A DNA stretch of 64,000 bases. It comes from an uncultured Fibrobacter sp. (GTDB lineage Bacteria > Fibrobacterota > Fibrobacteria > Fibrobacterales > Fibrobacteraceae). The notes beneath the pieces are model-generated. The model was not told the DNA's origin and ran no database searches. It was given only the letters and a program-made list of their open reading frames with translations. Location of the stretch: assembly GCA_934699585.1 (NCBI GenBank), contig CAKUWY010000007.1, positions 1 to 64,000 of the forward strand. The letters run 5' to 3'. Positions 27,101 to 35,494 of this stretch are shown here, piece after piece (positions within the stretch are counted from its first letter, which is position 1; each line of letters starts with the position of its first letter). Position numbers and translations under genes: made by a program.

Positions 27101-29430
27101 GCAATGCTCATTTCCAGGATCTCGGAAATATTCTTGCCCTTGAAATAAATTTCCCGGGTAGCATCGTTAAAACGCTTGCCGTCGCACACATCGCAGGTCA
27201 CCTGGACGCTGGGCAAAATGTGCATGTCCACCACTTTTACGCCCGCCCCTTCGCATGCGTCACAGCGACCGCCCTTCACGTTGAAGCTGAAACGACTCTT
27301 GGTGTAACCACGGACCTTGCTTTCGGGCAGGCTACCGAACAGGTCGCGGATATCGTCCCAAATTTTCGTGTAGGTCGCCGGATTGCTCCGGGGCGTGCGA
27401 CCGATAGGCGTCTGGTCGATTTCGATTACCTTGTCGATGTTCTCGAGACCTTCCAGGTGGTCGAACTTGCCCACAGGCTCTTCGGAGTTGTAAAACACCC
27501 GGGCAAGTTCACGACGCAGAATCTGGTTCACGAGAGTGCTCTTGCCGGAGCCCGAGACGCCCGTCACTACAGTGAAGGCACCGTCCAACGGGATTTCCAC
27601 GTCGATGTTCTTCAGGTTGTTTTCGGATGCGCCACAGATTTTCAGCTTGTGGGTATTCTTGTCAATCTTCTTGCGGTTTGCCGGAATCTCGATGGCCTTG
27701 CGACCGCTTAGGTAGGCGCCCGTAAGCGAAGACTTGTTCTTTTCCAGTTCTTCTACAGTTCCGGCCGCCAAAATCCGGCCACCTTCTACGCCGGCACCGG
27801 GCCCCACGTCTATGACGCAGTCGGCGTGACGCATGGTGTCTTCGTCGTGCTCCACGATGACCAGGCTGTTACCCTGGGCACGCAGGTGCTCCAGCATTTC
27901 CAAAAGCTTGTCGTTGTCCCGCGGGTGGAGCCCGATGCTGGGTTCGTCCAGAATGTAAAGCACCCCCTGGAGCCCAGCCCCTACGGCACTGGCCAGGCGG
28001 ATTCGCTGGGCCTCGCCGCCGCTCAGGGTAGAAGCCTTGCGGCTGATGTTCAGGTAGCCAAGGCCAACCGTCTTCAAGAAATTCAGGCGACCCCGGATTT
28101 CGCGGAAGATTTCCTTGCCTATCCGCAATTCCTTTTCGGAAAGTTTTAGGCCATTGAAAAAGTCGGCGGACTTGTCGACGGACCAATCCGTCAGTTCCGT
28201 GATATTGTGGCCATGGAACTCCACCGCATTCGCCATGCGGTTGATGCGGGTACCCCCGCACTCGGGGCATACTCCGATTTTCATGAACTTGCGGAAATGG
28301 AAAATATGCCACATGTCCCACAGTTCCTGCATCACGGAGACCACTCCGCTTTCGTTACCGCTGGGAGGGCCGTACAAGAAGGCGTGACGCTGCTTTTCGG
28401 TCAGTTTTTTCCAGGGAGTATCCAGGGAGCAGTGCATCTCGTTGGCGATGGTCCGCAAGTTTCGCCAGCCAAAATCAGAAAAGATAATCGTGCCCGTGTC
28501 CTTCTTTTGGCAAGCAAAACAGCCCTGCTTGATAGAAAGGTTCGGGTCGGGCACTACCAGGTTCAGGTCGAACTCGCAACTTTCTCCCATGCCCTTGCAG
28601 GCGGGGCAGCGCCCCTTGGGGTCATTAAAGCTGAAGAACCGGGGTTCCAGTTCCGGAATAGAGATACCGCACTTGGGGCAGGCAAGCTCCGTACCCTGGA
28701 GGCGGTATTCTTCATTCAATAAAAAACTCACCAGTTTTCCGTCGGTCAGCTTCAGCGCCCCTTCCAGAGCCTCCCGCAGGCGACTCATGTTTTTGCGTTC
28801 CAGCGTCATGCGGTCGATGACCGCCTCGATGGTATGCTTCTCGTAACGCACCAGGGCGGGCACTTCCTCGATCCTGTAAATCACACCATCCACACGGGCG
28901 CGCACAAAGCCGTCTTCCTTGAGTTCGGCCAGTTCCTTGCGGTATTCGCCCTTGCGTTCCTGCACAATGGGGGCCATCACCGTAATCTGCTTGCCCTCGT
29001 CGCCTACATACAAATTATCTACAATCTGGTCCACGGTCTGGGCCTTGATAACTCGGCCGCACTTGGGGCAGTGAGGCACGCCCAGTCGGGCAAAAAGTAG
29101 GCGGTAATGGTCCAGAATCTCTACCACCGTACCCACGGTACTACGGGGGTTGCGGTTCACCGTTTTTTGGTCGATGGAAATCGTGGGCGAAATGCCGCGA
29201 ACGCTCTCCACCTCGGGGTGTTTCATGCGACCGATGAACTGACGGGCATAAGCAGACAGGGATTCTACGAAGCGGCGCTGGCCCTCCTGAAACACCGTAT
29301 CAAAGGCAAGGCTGGACTTGCCCGAACCCGAAACGCCGGTCACCACCACTATAGAATCGCGGGGAATCTTCAAATCCACATGTTGCAGGTTGTGTTCATG
29401 GGCGTCGCGGATATCGATAAACTTGGTCAT
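24193..29430 (-). CDS. uvrA: double-length UvrA excinuclease subunit (two tandem UvrA copies)
   Basis: At 1745 residues this is about twice the usual UvrA (940). Copy 1 (about 1-930) and copy 2 (about 945-1745) each have two ABC ATPase modules. All four signatures (LSGGEAQR twice, LSGGESQR twice) and all four LDEP Walker B motifs are intact, as are the zinc-finger pairs (CPKCG...CPACKG and CDACEG...CDVCDG in copy 1; CPDCG...CDTCLG and CEACEG...CEVCGG in copy 2). UvrA normally works as a dimer in nucleotide excision repair, and the fusion could form that dimer in one chain. From memory, chlamydiae also have a UvrA of about this size. Confidence 0.93.
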   Translation of the reverse strand: MTKFIDIRDAHEHNLQHVDLKIPRDSIVVVTGVSGSGKSSLAFDTVFQEGQRRFVESLSAYARQFIGRMKHPEVESVRGISPTISIDQKTVNRNPRSTVGTVVEILDHYRLLFARLGVPHCPKCGRVIKAQTVDQIVDNLYVGDEGKQITVMAPIVQERKGEYRKELAELKEDGFVRARVDGVIYRIEEVPALVRYEKHTIEAVIDRMTLERKNMSRLREALEGALKLTDGKLVSFLLNEEYRLQGTELACPKCGISIPELEPRFFSFNDPKGRCPACKGMGESCEFDLNLVVPDPNLSIKQGCFACQKKDTGTIIFSDFGWRNLRTIANEMHCSLDTPWKKLTEKQRHAFLYGPPSGNESGVVSVMQELWDMWHIFHFRKFMKIGVCPECGGTRINRMANAVEFHGHNITELTDWSVDKSADFFNGLKLSEKELRIGKEIFREIRGRLNFLKTVGLGYLNISRKASTLSGGEAQRIRLASAVGAGLQGVLYILDEPSIGLHPRDNDKLLEMLEHLRAQGNSLVIVEHDEDTMRHADCVIDVGPGAGVEGGRILAAGTVEELEKNKSSLTGAYLSGRKAIEIPANRKKIDKNTHKLKICGASENNLKNIDVEIPLDGAFTVVTGVSGSGKSTLVNQILRRELARVFYNSEEPVGKFDHLEGLENIDKVIEIDQTPIGRTPRSNPATYTKIWDDIRDLFGSLPESKVRGYTKSRFSFNVKGGRCDACEGAGVKVVDMHILPSVQVTCDVCDGKRFNDATREIYFKGKNISEILEMSIADAAEFFKDLPKIAEPLNLLKEVGLGYLTLGQPSTTLSGGEAQRIKIASELRRPGTGKTLYLLDEPTTGLHFEDIRRLLECLNRLRSLGNSVVVIEHNLDVIKCADWIIDLGPEAGVGGGRIVAVGTPEQIVKNKKSQTGKYLAPVLSKKHGENKQFDRSLKAGEAYSLDMEVHGARKHNLKNIDVTIPRHKLTVITGVSGSGKSSLAFHTLFSEGQRRFVETLSTYARRFLGRPDHGSIDSITGLAPAIAIDQKSASKSPRSTVATLTEIYDYFRILWARVGTPHCLHCGKPVDSYSAGDLMQYAFDRDLNKMVTVLAPFEINDVIKLSKILTEKGYRKAYLGKKLVELPLPKIPTRERQLLAVVDCVVVKESNRARLVEAFERGYRDGNGILYVEDEKGGRLACSEKPGCPDCGWYMDSALNPKHFSFNTHWGACDTCLGLGHFKDGEVCPDCHGERLKPEYLAVRIAGKNIMDVHHMSISEALDWFTHVNFKGEKNGESKKTVAEPLFREIIGRLEFLISVGLGYIGLDRAGDTLSGGESQRIRLASQIGSGLEGVLYVLDEPTVGLHESDTAKLLDSLYRLRDLGNTLVVVEHDMKMMQAADHIIDMGPAAGEFGGEVVAEGSPKQLSKPYALQQFPRSETVKYLTGSIPVTNQMAVRPVTEDSEFYEFKGLKKNNLKNLSVKFPKGAISVVCGVSGSGKSSMVVDEIFPALKKIFQARGRKKQSGEVLLVDQSPISGTPRSTPASYTGVFDDIRKLFAKLPQAKVKGFDYGRFSYNLARGRCEACEGRGAISVEMHFLSDIWETCEVCGGKRYNQETLTVTFKGKNIADVLDLRIDEACEFFKDQPKILPKLECLRDVGLGYLRLGQPVTTLSGGESQRLKLAAELSRKSAGEMVYLLDEPTTGLHLKDIQILWNLLRRLSARGDTLIVIEHHPDIIRMADWKVELGPTGGSQGGYLLKMGVNS

Positions 29431-29454
29431 AACGGCTAATCAATTTTTGTTCTA

Positions 29455-29483
29455 AATATAGTGAACATTTGGATAATTTTCAA
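29455..29483 (-). promoter_or_regulatory. promoter of uvrA
   Basis: On the minus strand TTGAAA (29478-29483) is separated by exactly 17 bp from TATATT (29455-29460), which lies 24 bp before the uvrA ATG. The match to a housekeeping sigma promoter is good. No LexA-type box was recognised. Confidence 0.7.
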
Positions 29484-29631
29484 GAAGAGAAGTATGACTT
29501 TGGTGTTGTGGAATAGGTGTTGACCCGTTAATCGGTTATGAATGGCGATTTGACCACCGAAGGGGGACTGCGTTTAATTTTTTAAACAAAGGGCGTCCTT
29601 TCAACACGAAAGTTCTACATCGCCTTCCAAG

Positions 29632-29654
29632 GGTGTAAAAAACACTTTTACACC
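29632..29654. promoter_or_regulatory. inverted repeat, possible operator
   Basis: The arms are GGTGTAAAA and TTTTACACC around AACAC. It lies upstream of the AT-rich secreted protein gene, without a terminator-like T-run. It may be a repressor site; no regulator is adjacent. Confidence 0.35.
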
Positions 29655-29716
29655 ACAAAGACTATACAAGAAACTTGATAGAATGACACCGTTTTTGTAG
29701 CTTTAGGGGAGAACCT

Positions 29717-32323
29717 ATGAAATTTTTCTTTGTAAAACTCACCATTTTCCTTTTATTTGCCAGTAATGTTTTTGCCGTAACGATAGAAACAATGGACGAA
29801 CAGGTTAATTCTAACAATCTGACAGTTCTTCGCCTCAGAATAAGGAATGAAACAGGTAAAAATCTTTATAACACAAGGGTGAAATACTTTGTAAACGGGC
29901 TCCCCGAAAGGCCCGTCGTTGATGTGTACGATTTAGGCGGAGCGAACCTCACCGTAGATTCCCTCAATGAAGAACTTTGGGCAGTTTCAATAATCGTAGA
30001 TACTCTACCTTCGGGACTCTTTCCCTATGAGTCAGGCATTTGCATTGGTATACATAATGCAGATTGGCAAACAAGGGACAAAAAACGAGACCCCAGCTAT
30101 ATCGGGTCTTCTAGTTTTGTTGCCAATGATAGGGTGGAGTTGAAAGTCAATGGAAATCACTTGCCCAACGCAGAACCGTTGGTGCTCTTTTCGGGAATGA
30201 AAATTTTACTCAATGCTGGGGATTCCATATCATTCGCTTGGCATGATGTTATGAATGCTGAAAAATATAGGTTATCAATATATTCATCAGATTCCCAATT
30301 AGTGTACCAAAAGGAAACGTTTGGAAACAGGGAAAAAGTCGTACTTGACACAGGAGAATACCTATGGAAAGTTGAAGCAAAAAATTCAGCAACTGAATAT
30401 GGGACAGCAAATGTAGGTTCGTTGATTAATTATTTATCTGTTGAAGATTTTTCAATTGGAAATATTAACGAGCATTGGAGTCTTGGTATAACATCTGTTT
30501 CTGGACATAAGGATACACCGATGCTCGTTGTTGGTTGGGGAGAGTATGCAGATCTACGTGAGTGGGATCGTCCCCATTTGAATAATGATTTTTTAGATGA
30601 GAACGAAAGCGAATCCTGCTGGGCAATTGCTATAAAGAATCTAAATAAGTATTATGGAGGAAATTTGTCATTGGACGAAATACGTTGGTTCGCAAAGAAG
30701 AAAACACTTCTCTCGCAAGACTCCATTAACACATTTAAATTTTTAGATGAAGCGAAAGGAGGCACAAAAGAAATTATGATAGGTTTGAAGTATGCATTAG
30801 ATTCGTCAACAACTTATAGAAGCGTTTCTAATAGTGATAAATCTTTGTCTTATGATGCTGTAAAAAGACATCTTGAGAAAAAGCAGATTATCATTATTGG
30901 TATGACTTGGAATGATACAATTGGTCACGTCATGTTATTAGACGGTTTTTATACGACGTCTGATGGAAACTATGTTCAATGCGTTAATATTGACAATTTT
31001 GGGGGTAAGGGCATCTATTTGGCTGACACTCTTTTTCATAAAACGAATTGGTATGTGATAATTGATGCTCCAAAGACTATACGGAATATGAATCCCTTGC
31101 TCGGAGTTGAAAGAATTAATCTATATGATTCATGGATAGAATGGACTGATTCGGATGGAGACGGAATTACAGATTTTGATGAAGTGTACCGCTTTAGAAC
31201 AAATCCAAAACTAATAGATTCAGATTCTGACGGAGTGAGCGATAAAGACGAAATATACTCCTATACGATATTGGAAACAAGTCGTCTTAATTTGAATGAT
31301 TCTTTTAAGGGGAAATATTTAAATTTAGCTCAAACGCGCCTAATTCTCGGTATAGAAAGCGAATACATGGCCGATGTGGATAACGACGGTTTGCGTGCAG
31401 AATTGGACCCTGATTTCGACAATGACGGCATATTAGACGGCTTTGACGCCGAGCCATGTATCCCTAATGGAATTAACAAAACCCTAGAAAAAAATGAACT
31501 TCCAAAAGAAGTTATGCTCTATGCGTTGAAACAACTAAGTGTTAATGATGGAGCGAATTGTACAAATTCCGTATCAGATTATTGCTCATATGCATCCGAA
31601 GGTACGGATTCTGATTACGGAATGATTATGGGAGCAAGGACTTCTGCTGCAAGACTCTATGCGCGAAACAACGTTTTTATCCGTAGCAATCCGGGAAACA
31701 CCTTTGTTGTCAACTATTATGGATCTTACAATTTGGCAACAGCAAGGCCTGATGGCAAAGCGACCATTGACAGACATTTTAGTGCAGAAAATTGGCCATG
31801 GAAGTTAGACATTTCGCTATCCTCTTATGATGAAGGCGATTCTGTCCTAATTGTTCATTATGGTGATACCTGCTTTTTAAGTGACAAGGATCATTTAAAA
31901 GAATTAAAAGTAGAATCAGGAGGGGCGGTCTACCTTCCTGAGGGAGATGTTTATGTTGGAGATTTACAATTGGATGCAGGTAGCTTGCTTAAATTTTCCA
32001 AACCGCTTCATGAAACGAATCTTCATGTAAAAGGAGCTTTTACATGGAGGGGAAGGTTTTTTCTTTATAATCATATTGGTTTAAAGGAATTGGCTAGGGG
32101 ATTTAGACTATTTTACCATGGGAACGACAGAATTTTTTTCGACACAAATTGGAGCGGAACTATTATTGCCCCAAATGCCAAAATAGTATTGGGTCAAACG
32201 CATAAAAAGAATTTGTATGGACAATTTTTTGCGCGAGAAATAGTCATTCATCAATATTCTAAATTGACAAATGTTCCTTTCGAGCCAATTCAAAACAAAC
32301 CGGAATATGCGTTTTTTGAATGA
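29717..32323 (+). CDS. secreted papain-like (C39-type) cysteine peptidase-domain protein with calcium-type repeats
   Basis: The 868-residue AT-rich gene product has a signal peptide (1-20) and an N-terminal beta domain. The peptidase-like domain has Cys301 in CWA, His404 in IGHVMLLDG and Asn427 in NFGG, matching a Cys-His-Asn triad. Asp-rich DSDGDGITD and DSDSDGVSD repeats (about 475-515) follow. The C-terminal part (about 600-868), with GTIIAPNAK and GQFFAREI, resembles choice-of-anchor-A type surface domains. The base composition differs sharply from the neighbours, suggesting recent acquisition. The activity is inferred from the spacing of the triad and is not certain. Confidence 0.6.
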   Translation: MKFFFVKLTIFLLFASNVFAVTIETMDEQVNSNNLTVLRLRIRNETGKNLYNTRVKYFVNGLPERPVVDVYDLGGANLTVDSLNEELWAVSIIVDTLPSGLFPYESGICIGIHNADWQTRDKKRDPSYIGSSSFVANDRVELKVNGNHLPNAEPLVLFSGMKILLNAGDSISFAWHDVMNAEKYRLSIYSSDSQLVYQKETFGNREKVVLDTGEYLWKVEAKNSATEYGTANVGSLINYLSVEDFSIGNINEHWSLGITSVSGHKDTPMLVVGWGEYADLREWDRPHLNNDFLDENESESCWAIAIKNLNKYYGGNLSLDEIRWFAKKKTLLSQDSINTFKFLDEAKGGTKEIMIGLKYALDSSTTYRSVSNSDKSLSYDAVKRHLEKKQIIIIGMTWNDTIGHVMLLDGFYTTSDGNYVQCVNIDNFGGKGIYLADTLFHKTNWYVIIDAPKTIRNMNPLLGVERINLYDSWIEWTDSDGDGITDFDEVYRFRTNPKLIDSDSDGVSDKDEIYSYTILETSRLNLNDSFKGKYLNLAQTRLILGIESEYMADVDNDGLRAELDPDFDNDGILDGFDAEPCIPNGINKTLEKNELPKEVMLYALKQLSVNDGANCTNSVSDYCSYASEGTDSDYGMIMGARTSAARLYARNNVFIRSNPGNTFVVNYYGSYNLATARPDGKATIDRHFSAENWPWKLDISLSSYDEGDSVLIVHYGDTCFLSDKDHLKELKVESGGAVYLPEGDVYVGDLQLDAGSLLKFSKPLHETNLHVKGAFTWRGRFFLYNHIGLKELARGFRLFYHGNDRIFFDTNWSGTIIAPNAKIVLGQTHKKNLYGQFFAREIVIHQYSKLTNVPFEPIQNKPEYAFFE

Positions 32324-32342
32324 TATTAAAAGGCGAGGAATT

Positions 32343-33275
32343 ATGAAAAAATATTTATTCTTTTTTATTCTTGCGACAGCAGCAATTTGGGCAAAAGACA
32401 TATGTCAATGGCCCACCCCCATAGAAATCTATTTTACAAATTCTTCTATGTGGTACGACAAAGATTCTTTTTTATTCGGGTGTCCTACAATAGTCGCAGA
32501 TACAGTGTCTGACATACTTGCAGATGGGTACAAATGCAATAAGGAAGACCAGATTACTCGGACTGAAAAAGCTTTCCTTGATTCAAGTATGTTCCTTTTT
32601 AGAGATAAAAGAGAAGGGGTCAGCGTTCTTTCCATTTACAACGCTTTTGACATGATAAGTAGCGAAGACGAAACACATCATAGCGTTGGAGAAATATTCA
32701 AGGATGAGTTTCTTCATTGGCAGCAATGTGGAATTTTGAGTTTGAGTTACGAAAAGGCGGATAGTTTGGCAAAATTATTAGAGGCATCCATAAACGACTT
32801 TGTTAAAAATAGGGATTCCGAAATTGTAAACGATTTTTTTATTGTTACAGAATCCCCGCACAGTACGCCCAAACAAATCGGGGAATGGATAGAAGAATTT
32901 TGTGAAACAAAAAATCTCGAGCACTCCTCCGAGCTAGTTAATCTTTGTGACAATTTAGAAGCTGCTCCAGCATGGCTCATAGAAGCCTGTTCTTCAACGT
33001 CTACGCCAAATTCATCCAACGCAAGTTCAGTTTCCTCAGGAAAAGAGCAGGATGTTCAAGAGTCTTTATTTAGTACTCAAAAACATCTTAATGGACGGAT
33101 TTTCATTAGAAACCACGAGGTCCACATCTCAAAGTCCTTACTTGGCAAGGCATATGCAGTATTTGATATAAACGGTAAAGTTATCCAAAAGGGAATTGCC
33201 GGAGAAGTAATCCGTATGCCGATATCGCCCTCTATTCTGAAAATCGGAGCACAAAAGCCTATTTTGTGTAAGTAA
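32343..33275 (+). CDS. secreted protein of unknown function with possible C-terminal sorting domain
   Basis: The 310-residue product starts at ATG 32343 (GAGGAA ribosome site), with a signal peptide MKKYLFFFILATAAIWAK. The middle is helical and Cys-containing with no family I recognise. A Ser/Thr-rich linker (about residues 222-245) leads to a last 65-residue beta module (YAVFDINGKVIQKG) that resembles the C-terminal sorting domains of Bacteroidota/Fibrobacterota secreted proteins. It lies 19 bp after the preceding gene and shares its AT-rich composition. An upstream in-frame Met inside that gene is rejected as the start. Confidence 0.6.
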   Translation: MKKYLFFFILATAAIWAKDICQWPTPIEIYFTNSSMWYDKDSFLFGCPTIVADTVSDILADGYKCNKEDQITRTEKAFLDSSMFLFRDKREGVSVLSIYNAFDMISSEDETHHSVGEIFKDEFLHWQQCGILSLSYEKADSLAKLLEASINDFVKNRDSEIVNDFFIVTESPHSTPKQIGEWIEEFCETKNLEHSSELVNLCDNLEAAPAWLIEACSSTSTPNSSNASSVSSGKEQDVQESLFSTQKHLNGRIFIRNHEVHISKSLLGKAYAVFDINGKVIQKGIAGEVIRMPISPSILKIGAQKPILCK

Positions 33276-33288
33276 CCAAAACGTTACC

Positions 33289-33317
33289 TTGCCAAAAAAT
33301 GGCTTTTTAACTATATT
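33289..33317 (+). promoter_or_regulatory. promoter of tRNA-Ala
   Basis: TTGCCA (33289-33294), 17 bp and TATATT (33312-33317) place the start point a few bases before the mature 5' end at 33333. It is the clearest promoter in the window. Confidence 0.8.
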
Positions 33318-33332
33318 CGGCACTCACCTAAC

Positions 33333-33405
33333 GGGGATATAGCTCAGTTGGTAGAGCGACAGGTTCGCAATCTGTAGGTCATGGGTTCGACTCCCACTAT
33401 CTCCA
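33333..33405 (+). tRNA. tRNA-Ala (anticodon CGC)
   Basis: This 73-nt cloverleaf has acceptor GGGGATA paired to TATCTCC, D-stem GCTC/GAGC, anticodon stem ACAGG/TCTGT with loop TTCGCAA, and T-arm loop TTCGACT. The anticodon CGC (33366-33368) reads GCG. A G3-U70 pair, the alanine identity element, is present, with discriminator A73. The closing pair of the T-stem is an A-C mismatch. CCA is not encoded. Its own promoter and terminator flank it. Confidence 0.93.
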
Positions 33406-33408
33406 CTC

Positions 33409-33441
33409 AAAAGAGGCAGACAAAAGTCTGCCTCTTTTTTT
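33409..33441 (+). terminator. intrinsic terminator of tRNA-Ala
   Basis: AAGAGGCAGAC pairs with GTCTGCCTCTT across AAAA, followed by a T-run. It starts 4 bp after the tRNA 3' end. Confidence 0.9.
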
Positions 33442-33598
33442 ACATAACAAGACCGTTCGCGCTAAATTTCGGTGCAAATTCTCCGGCCTGCGCTCACTCT
33501 CGCAACCACGCCTCGTTAATACGAGGCGTTTGTTGCTCACGATTGGTCGGCATTTGCCAGCCTTTTGTTTTGAGTTTTGCCCGGTAATCAATCCCTGC
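33442..33598. other. gap between tRNA terminator and siroheme decarboxylase-like gene
   Basis: No gene is visible. The gap holds a long palindrome (33502-33536): GCAAC, then ACGCCTCGT around TAAT, then ACGAGGCGT, then GTTGC. The palindrome is followed by a short T-rich stretch and lies downstream of the minus-strand gene ending at 33599, so it may terminate that transcript. Confidence 0.45.
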
Positions 33599-34582
33599 CT
33601 AGGCAAAATAGACGAAACTGGTCTTTTTCAGTTCCTTCAGGGACGCTAACACCGCATGGTCCGGGCCGTTCAGGGCAGACAGCGCAGAACAGATGCTTTG
33701 CTCCAGTTCGGCTTCACTTTGCCCGTGGAACATGGCGTAAACATTATAGGGGAAACCTTCGAAAGGGCTGCGCTCGTAGCAGTGGGAAACGTGAGAATTT
33801 TCGGCCAGCAGCATTCCCGCCCGTTCCGTGTCCGCAACGGTAAGGCACACCATGGCATTTGCCTCAAAACCCGCCTGCTGGTGCCTGAGGACAGCCCCGA
33901 ACCGGCGCATGATTCCCCGGTCCAAATCCGCCCGGATTTCGGCGATGTCTATTCCCAAATCAGAAAACGGCGTTTTGGTGTGGGGAATGTCCTGACACAG
34001 GAGGTTGATCCGGCGACGGTCCTTTGCCTCAGGGACAAAGGGTTCGGCACTTTTCGAAGCCAGTTTATCAGCAACCGGCCTTCCCGTGACCCGAACTGCC
34101 GCAATCTGGCCCGACGCATCCGCAGAACTCCGCGACGCAGACTTCATCACCGTGTTTATCTTGAACATCTTGCTGGCCGAGAGCACATGGGCATCGTGCA
34201 GGCCGGTTTCCGCCTCCAATCCCCGAACCGTTTCCTGAATTTCGGATTCCGACCGGGCGATGACGGTGAACCACACGTTGTAGGCGTGGCTGCGGACATA
34301 GTTGTGTGTGATGGCAGGAATCTTATCCACCGCCGCAGCAAAACCTTCCAGTTTATCTTCGCTCACCACTCCCGCGCAGAGTCTGGAGATGTAGCCCAAC
34401 CTGCGGGAGTCATAGACGCCACCCAGACGACGGATGACGCCGGACTTGCGAAGGCGTTCCACGCTATCGAAAGCCTCATCCTCTGAAACGCCGAGAAGCC
34501 GCCCCAGTATGGCGTAAGGATGCTCTTCCAGAGGGAATCCGTCCTGGACGATTTCCAGAATTTTCTGCTCTAGATTTTCCAC
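33599..34582 (-). CDS. fused siroheme decarboxylase-like protein (AhbA/AhbB or NirD/L type, Lrp/AsnC fold)
   Basis: The 327-residue protein has two homologous halves. Residues 1-150 have the winged-helix start and the RRLGGVYDSRRLGY and AYNVWFTV motifs. A linker (about 150-185) leads to a second half with MRRFGAVLRHQQAGF and VSHCYERSPFEGFPYNVYAMFHG, the AhbB/NirL signature. In known systems separate A and B subunits decarboxylate siroheme to 12,18-didecarboxysiroheme, for the alternative heme or heme d1 pathway. Siroheme-making fusions lie 6-9 kb away. It overlaps the end of the upstream nucleotidyltransferase by 13 bp. A role as a plain Lrp regulator is the alternative. Confidence 0.75.
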   Translation of the reverse strand: MENLEQKILEIVQDGFPLEEHPYAILGRLLGVSEDEAFDSVERLRKSGVIRRLGGVYDSRRLGYISRLCAGVVSEDKLEGFAAAVDKIPAITHNYVRSHAYNVWFTVIARSESEIQETVRGLEAETGLHDAHVLSASKMFKINTVMKSASRSSADASGQIAAVRVTGRPVADKLASKSAEPFVPEAKDRRRINLLCQDIPHTKTPFSDLGIDIAEIRADLDRGIMRRFGAVLRHQQAGFEANAMVCLTVADTERAGMLLAENSHVSHCYERSPFEGFPYNVYAMFHGQSEAELEQSICSALSALNGPDHAVLASLKELKKTSFVYFA

Positions 34583-35481
34583 GAGAATCCCCTGCCCCGG
34601 ATTTCGTCCTTCACGGTTTCGCCCGCCTGGACGGCAGCTCCCACAAACAAGATGGAATTTTCCACACGAGCGCCTTCGGGCAGATCCACTCCATTTTGAA
34701 CAACTGAACAGCCGACCTTCGAAACGCGACTCTGCACCGTTGAATGCAGATGGTCGCCAGCCCAGCTGTTCAGCCCCAGTTCCTGCAGGCGGGCGTCGCA
34801 GGCTGCCTTCAGGCCCGCAGGGCTTCCCATGTCTATCCAGGTGGCGTCCATCTGGCTGCAGTCCACATAAATCGGGTGACCCACTGCAAGCTCCTGTTTC
34901 CAGAATTCACGGATGTCGAACTCGCCCTCCTTGATGCGGGCAAGGGCCGCATCGCTGTACCAGGACACTCCCGAGAAGGTGGCGGGCTTGCCCTCTTCTG
35001 AACCAAAACGGCCCGCAACTCCTGCCAAGTGTCCGTTTCCATCGACACGGAAGGTATTCACCTGAGGGAACTCCACCGCCAAGAGCGCCACGTCGCAGCG
35101 GTCGCGGCGGGCATTCTCCATAAATTTATTCAAGTCGAAACGGCAGTAGGCATCGCCGTTCATCACCAGGAGCCCGCCGCGGTAACCTTCGTTGTATATG
35201 CGTTTCAGGGGGCCTGCGGTCCCGAGGATTTCCGGCTCTTCCCAGACTTTCTCGAACCCGAGACGCGCACCTTCGGCTATCACCTGTTCTGCAAGGTAGT
35301 GAGCGTTGGCGTGAAGCCGGACGGGTCCCAGTTCACGAGCGCGCTGGGCCTGGATTTCCAGGATGCTCTTATCTACCACAGGCACCAACGGCTTGGGCAT
35401 GTCTTCGGTCAAGGGCCGAAGCCTCGTGCCGAGGCCAGCCGCAAGAATCAAGACGTTGAGTTTTTCCGCTTTCTCAGGCAT
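34570..35481 (-). CDS. sugar-phosphate nucleotidyltransferase (MurU/MPG1-like)
   Basis: The 303-residue NTP_transferase protein has the pyrophosphorylase signature LAAGLGTRLRPLT (about residues 13-25), the KPLVPV segment and the NGDAY metal-site motif. A short C-terminal beta-helix-like tail follows. It makes NDP-sugars or recycles cell-wall sugars, but the substrate is not assignable. Residues 1-8 before the fold are polar. It is probably co-transcribed with the siroheme decarboxylase-like gene, with which it overlaps, although no functional link is evident. Confidence 0.75.
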   Translation of the reverse strand: MPEKAEKLNVLILAAGLGTRLRPLTEDMPKPLVPVVDKSILEIQAQRARELGPVRLHANAHYLAEQVIAEGARLGFEKVWEEPEILGTAGPLKRIYNEGYRGGLLVMNGDAYCRFDLNKFMENARRDRCDVALLAVEFPQVNTFRVDGNGHLAGVAGRFGSEEGKPATFSGVSWYSDAALARIKEGEFDIREFWKQELAVGHPIYVDCSQMDATWIDMGSPAGLKAACDARLQELGLNSWAGDHLHSTVQSRVSKVGCSVVQNGVDLPEGARVENSILFVGAAVQAGETVKDEIRGRGFSWKI

Positions 35482-35494
35482 TTCGTTTTATAGG

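Larger units (their letters stand above)
29431..29716. other. intergenic region between uvrA and an AT-rich secreted-protein gene
   Basis: This 286-bp divergent gap holds the uvrA promoter at its left end and a 9-bp inverted repeat, GGTGTAAAA/TTTTACACC, around a 5-base spacer (29632-29654), 63 bp before the rightward gene. No open frame of note is seen. Confidence 0.5.

Noticed and set aside
29440..33410. Prophage or integrative element at tRNA-Ala
   Set aside because: No integrase, phage gene or repeat of the tRNA 3' end is visible, and the AT-rich genes lie on the 5' side of the tRNA, not at its 3' end.
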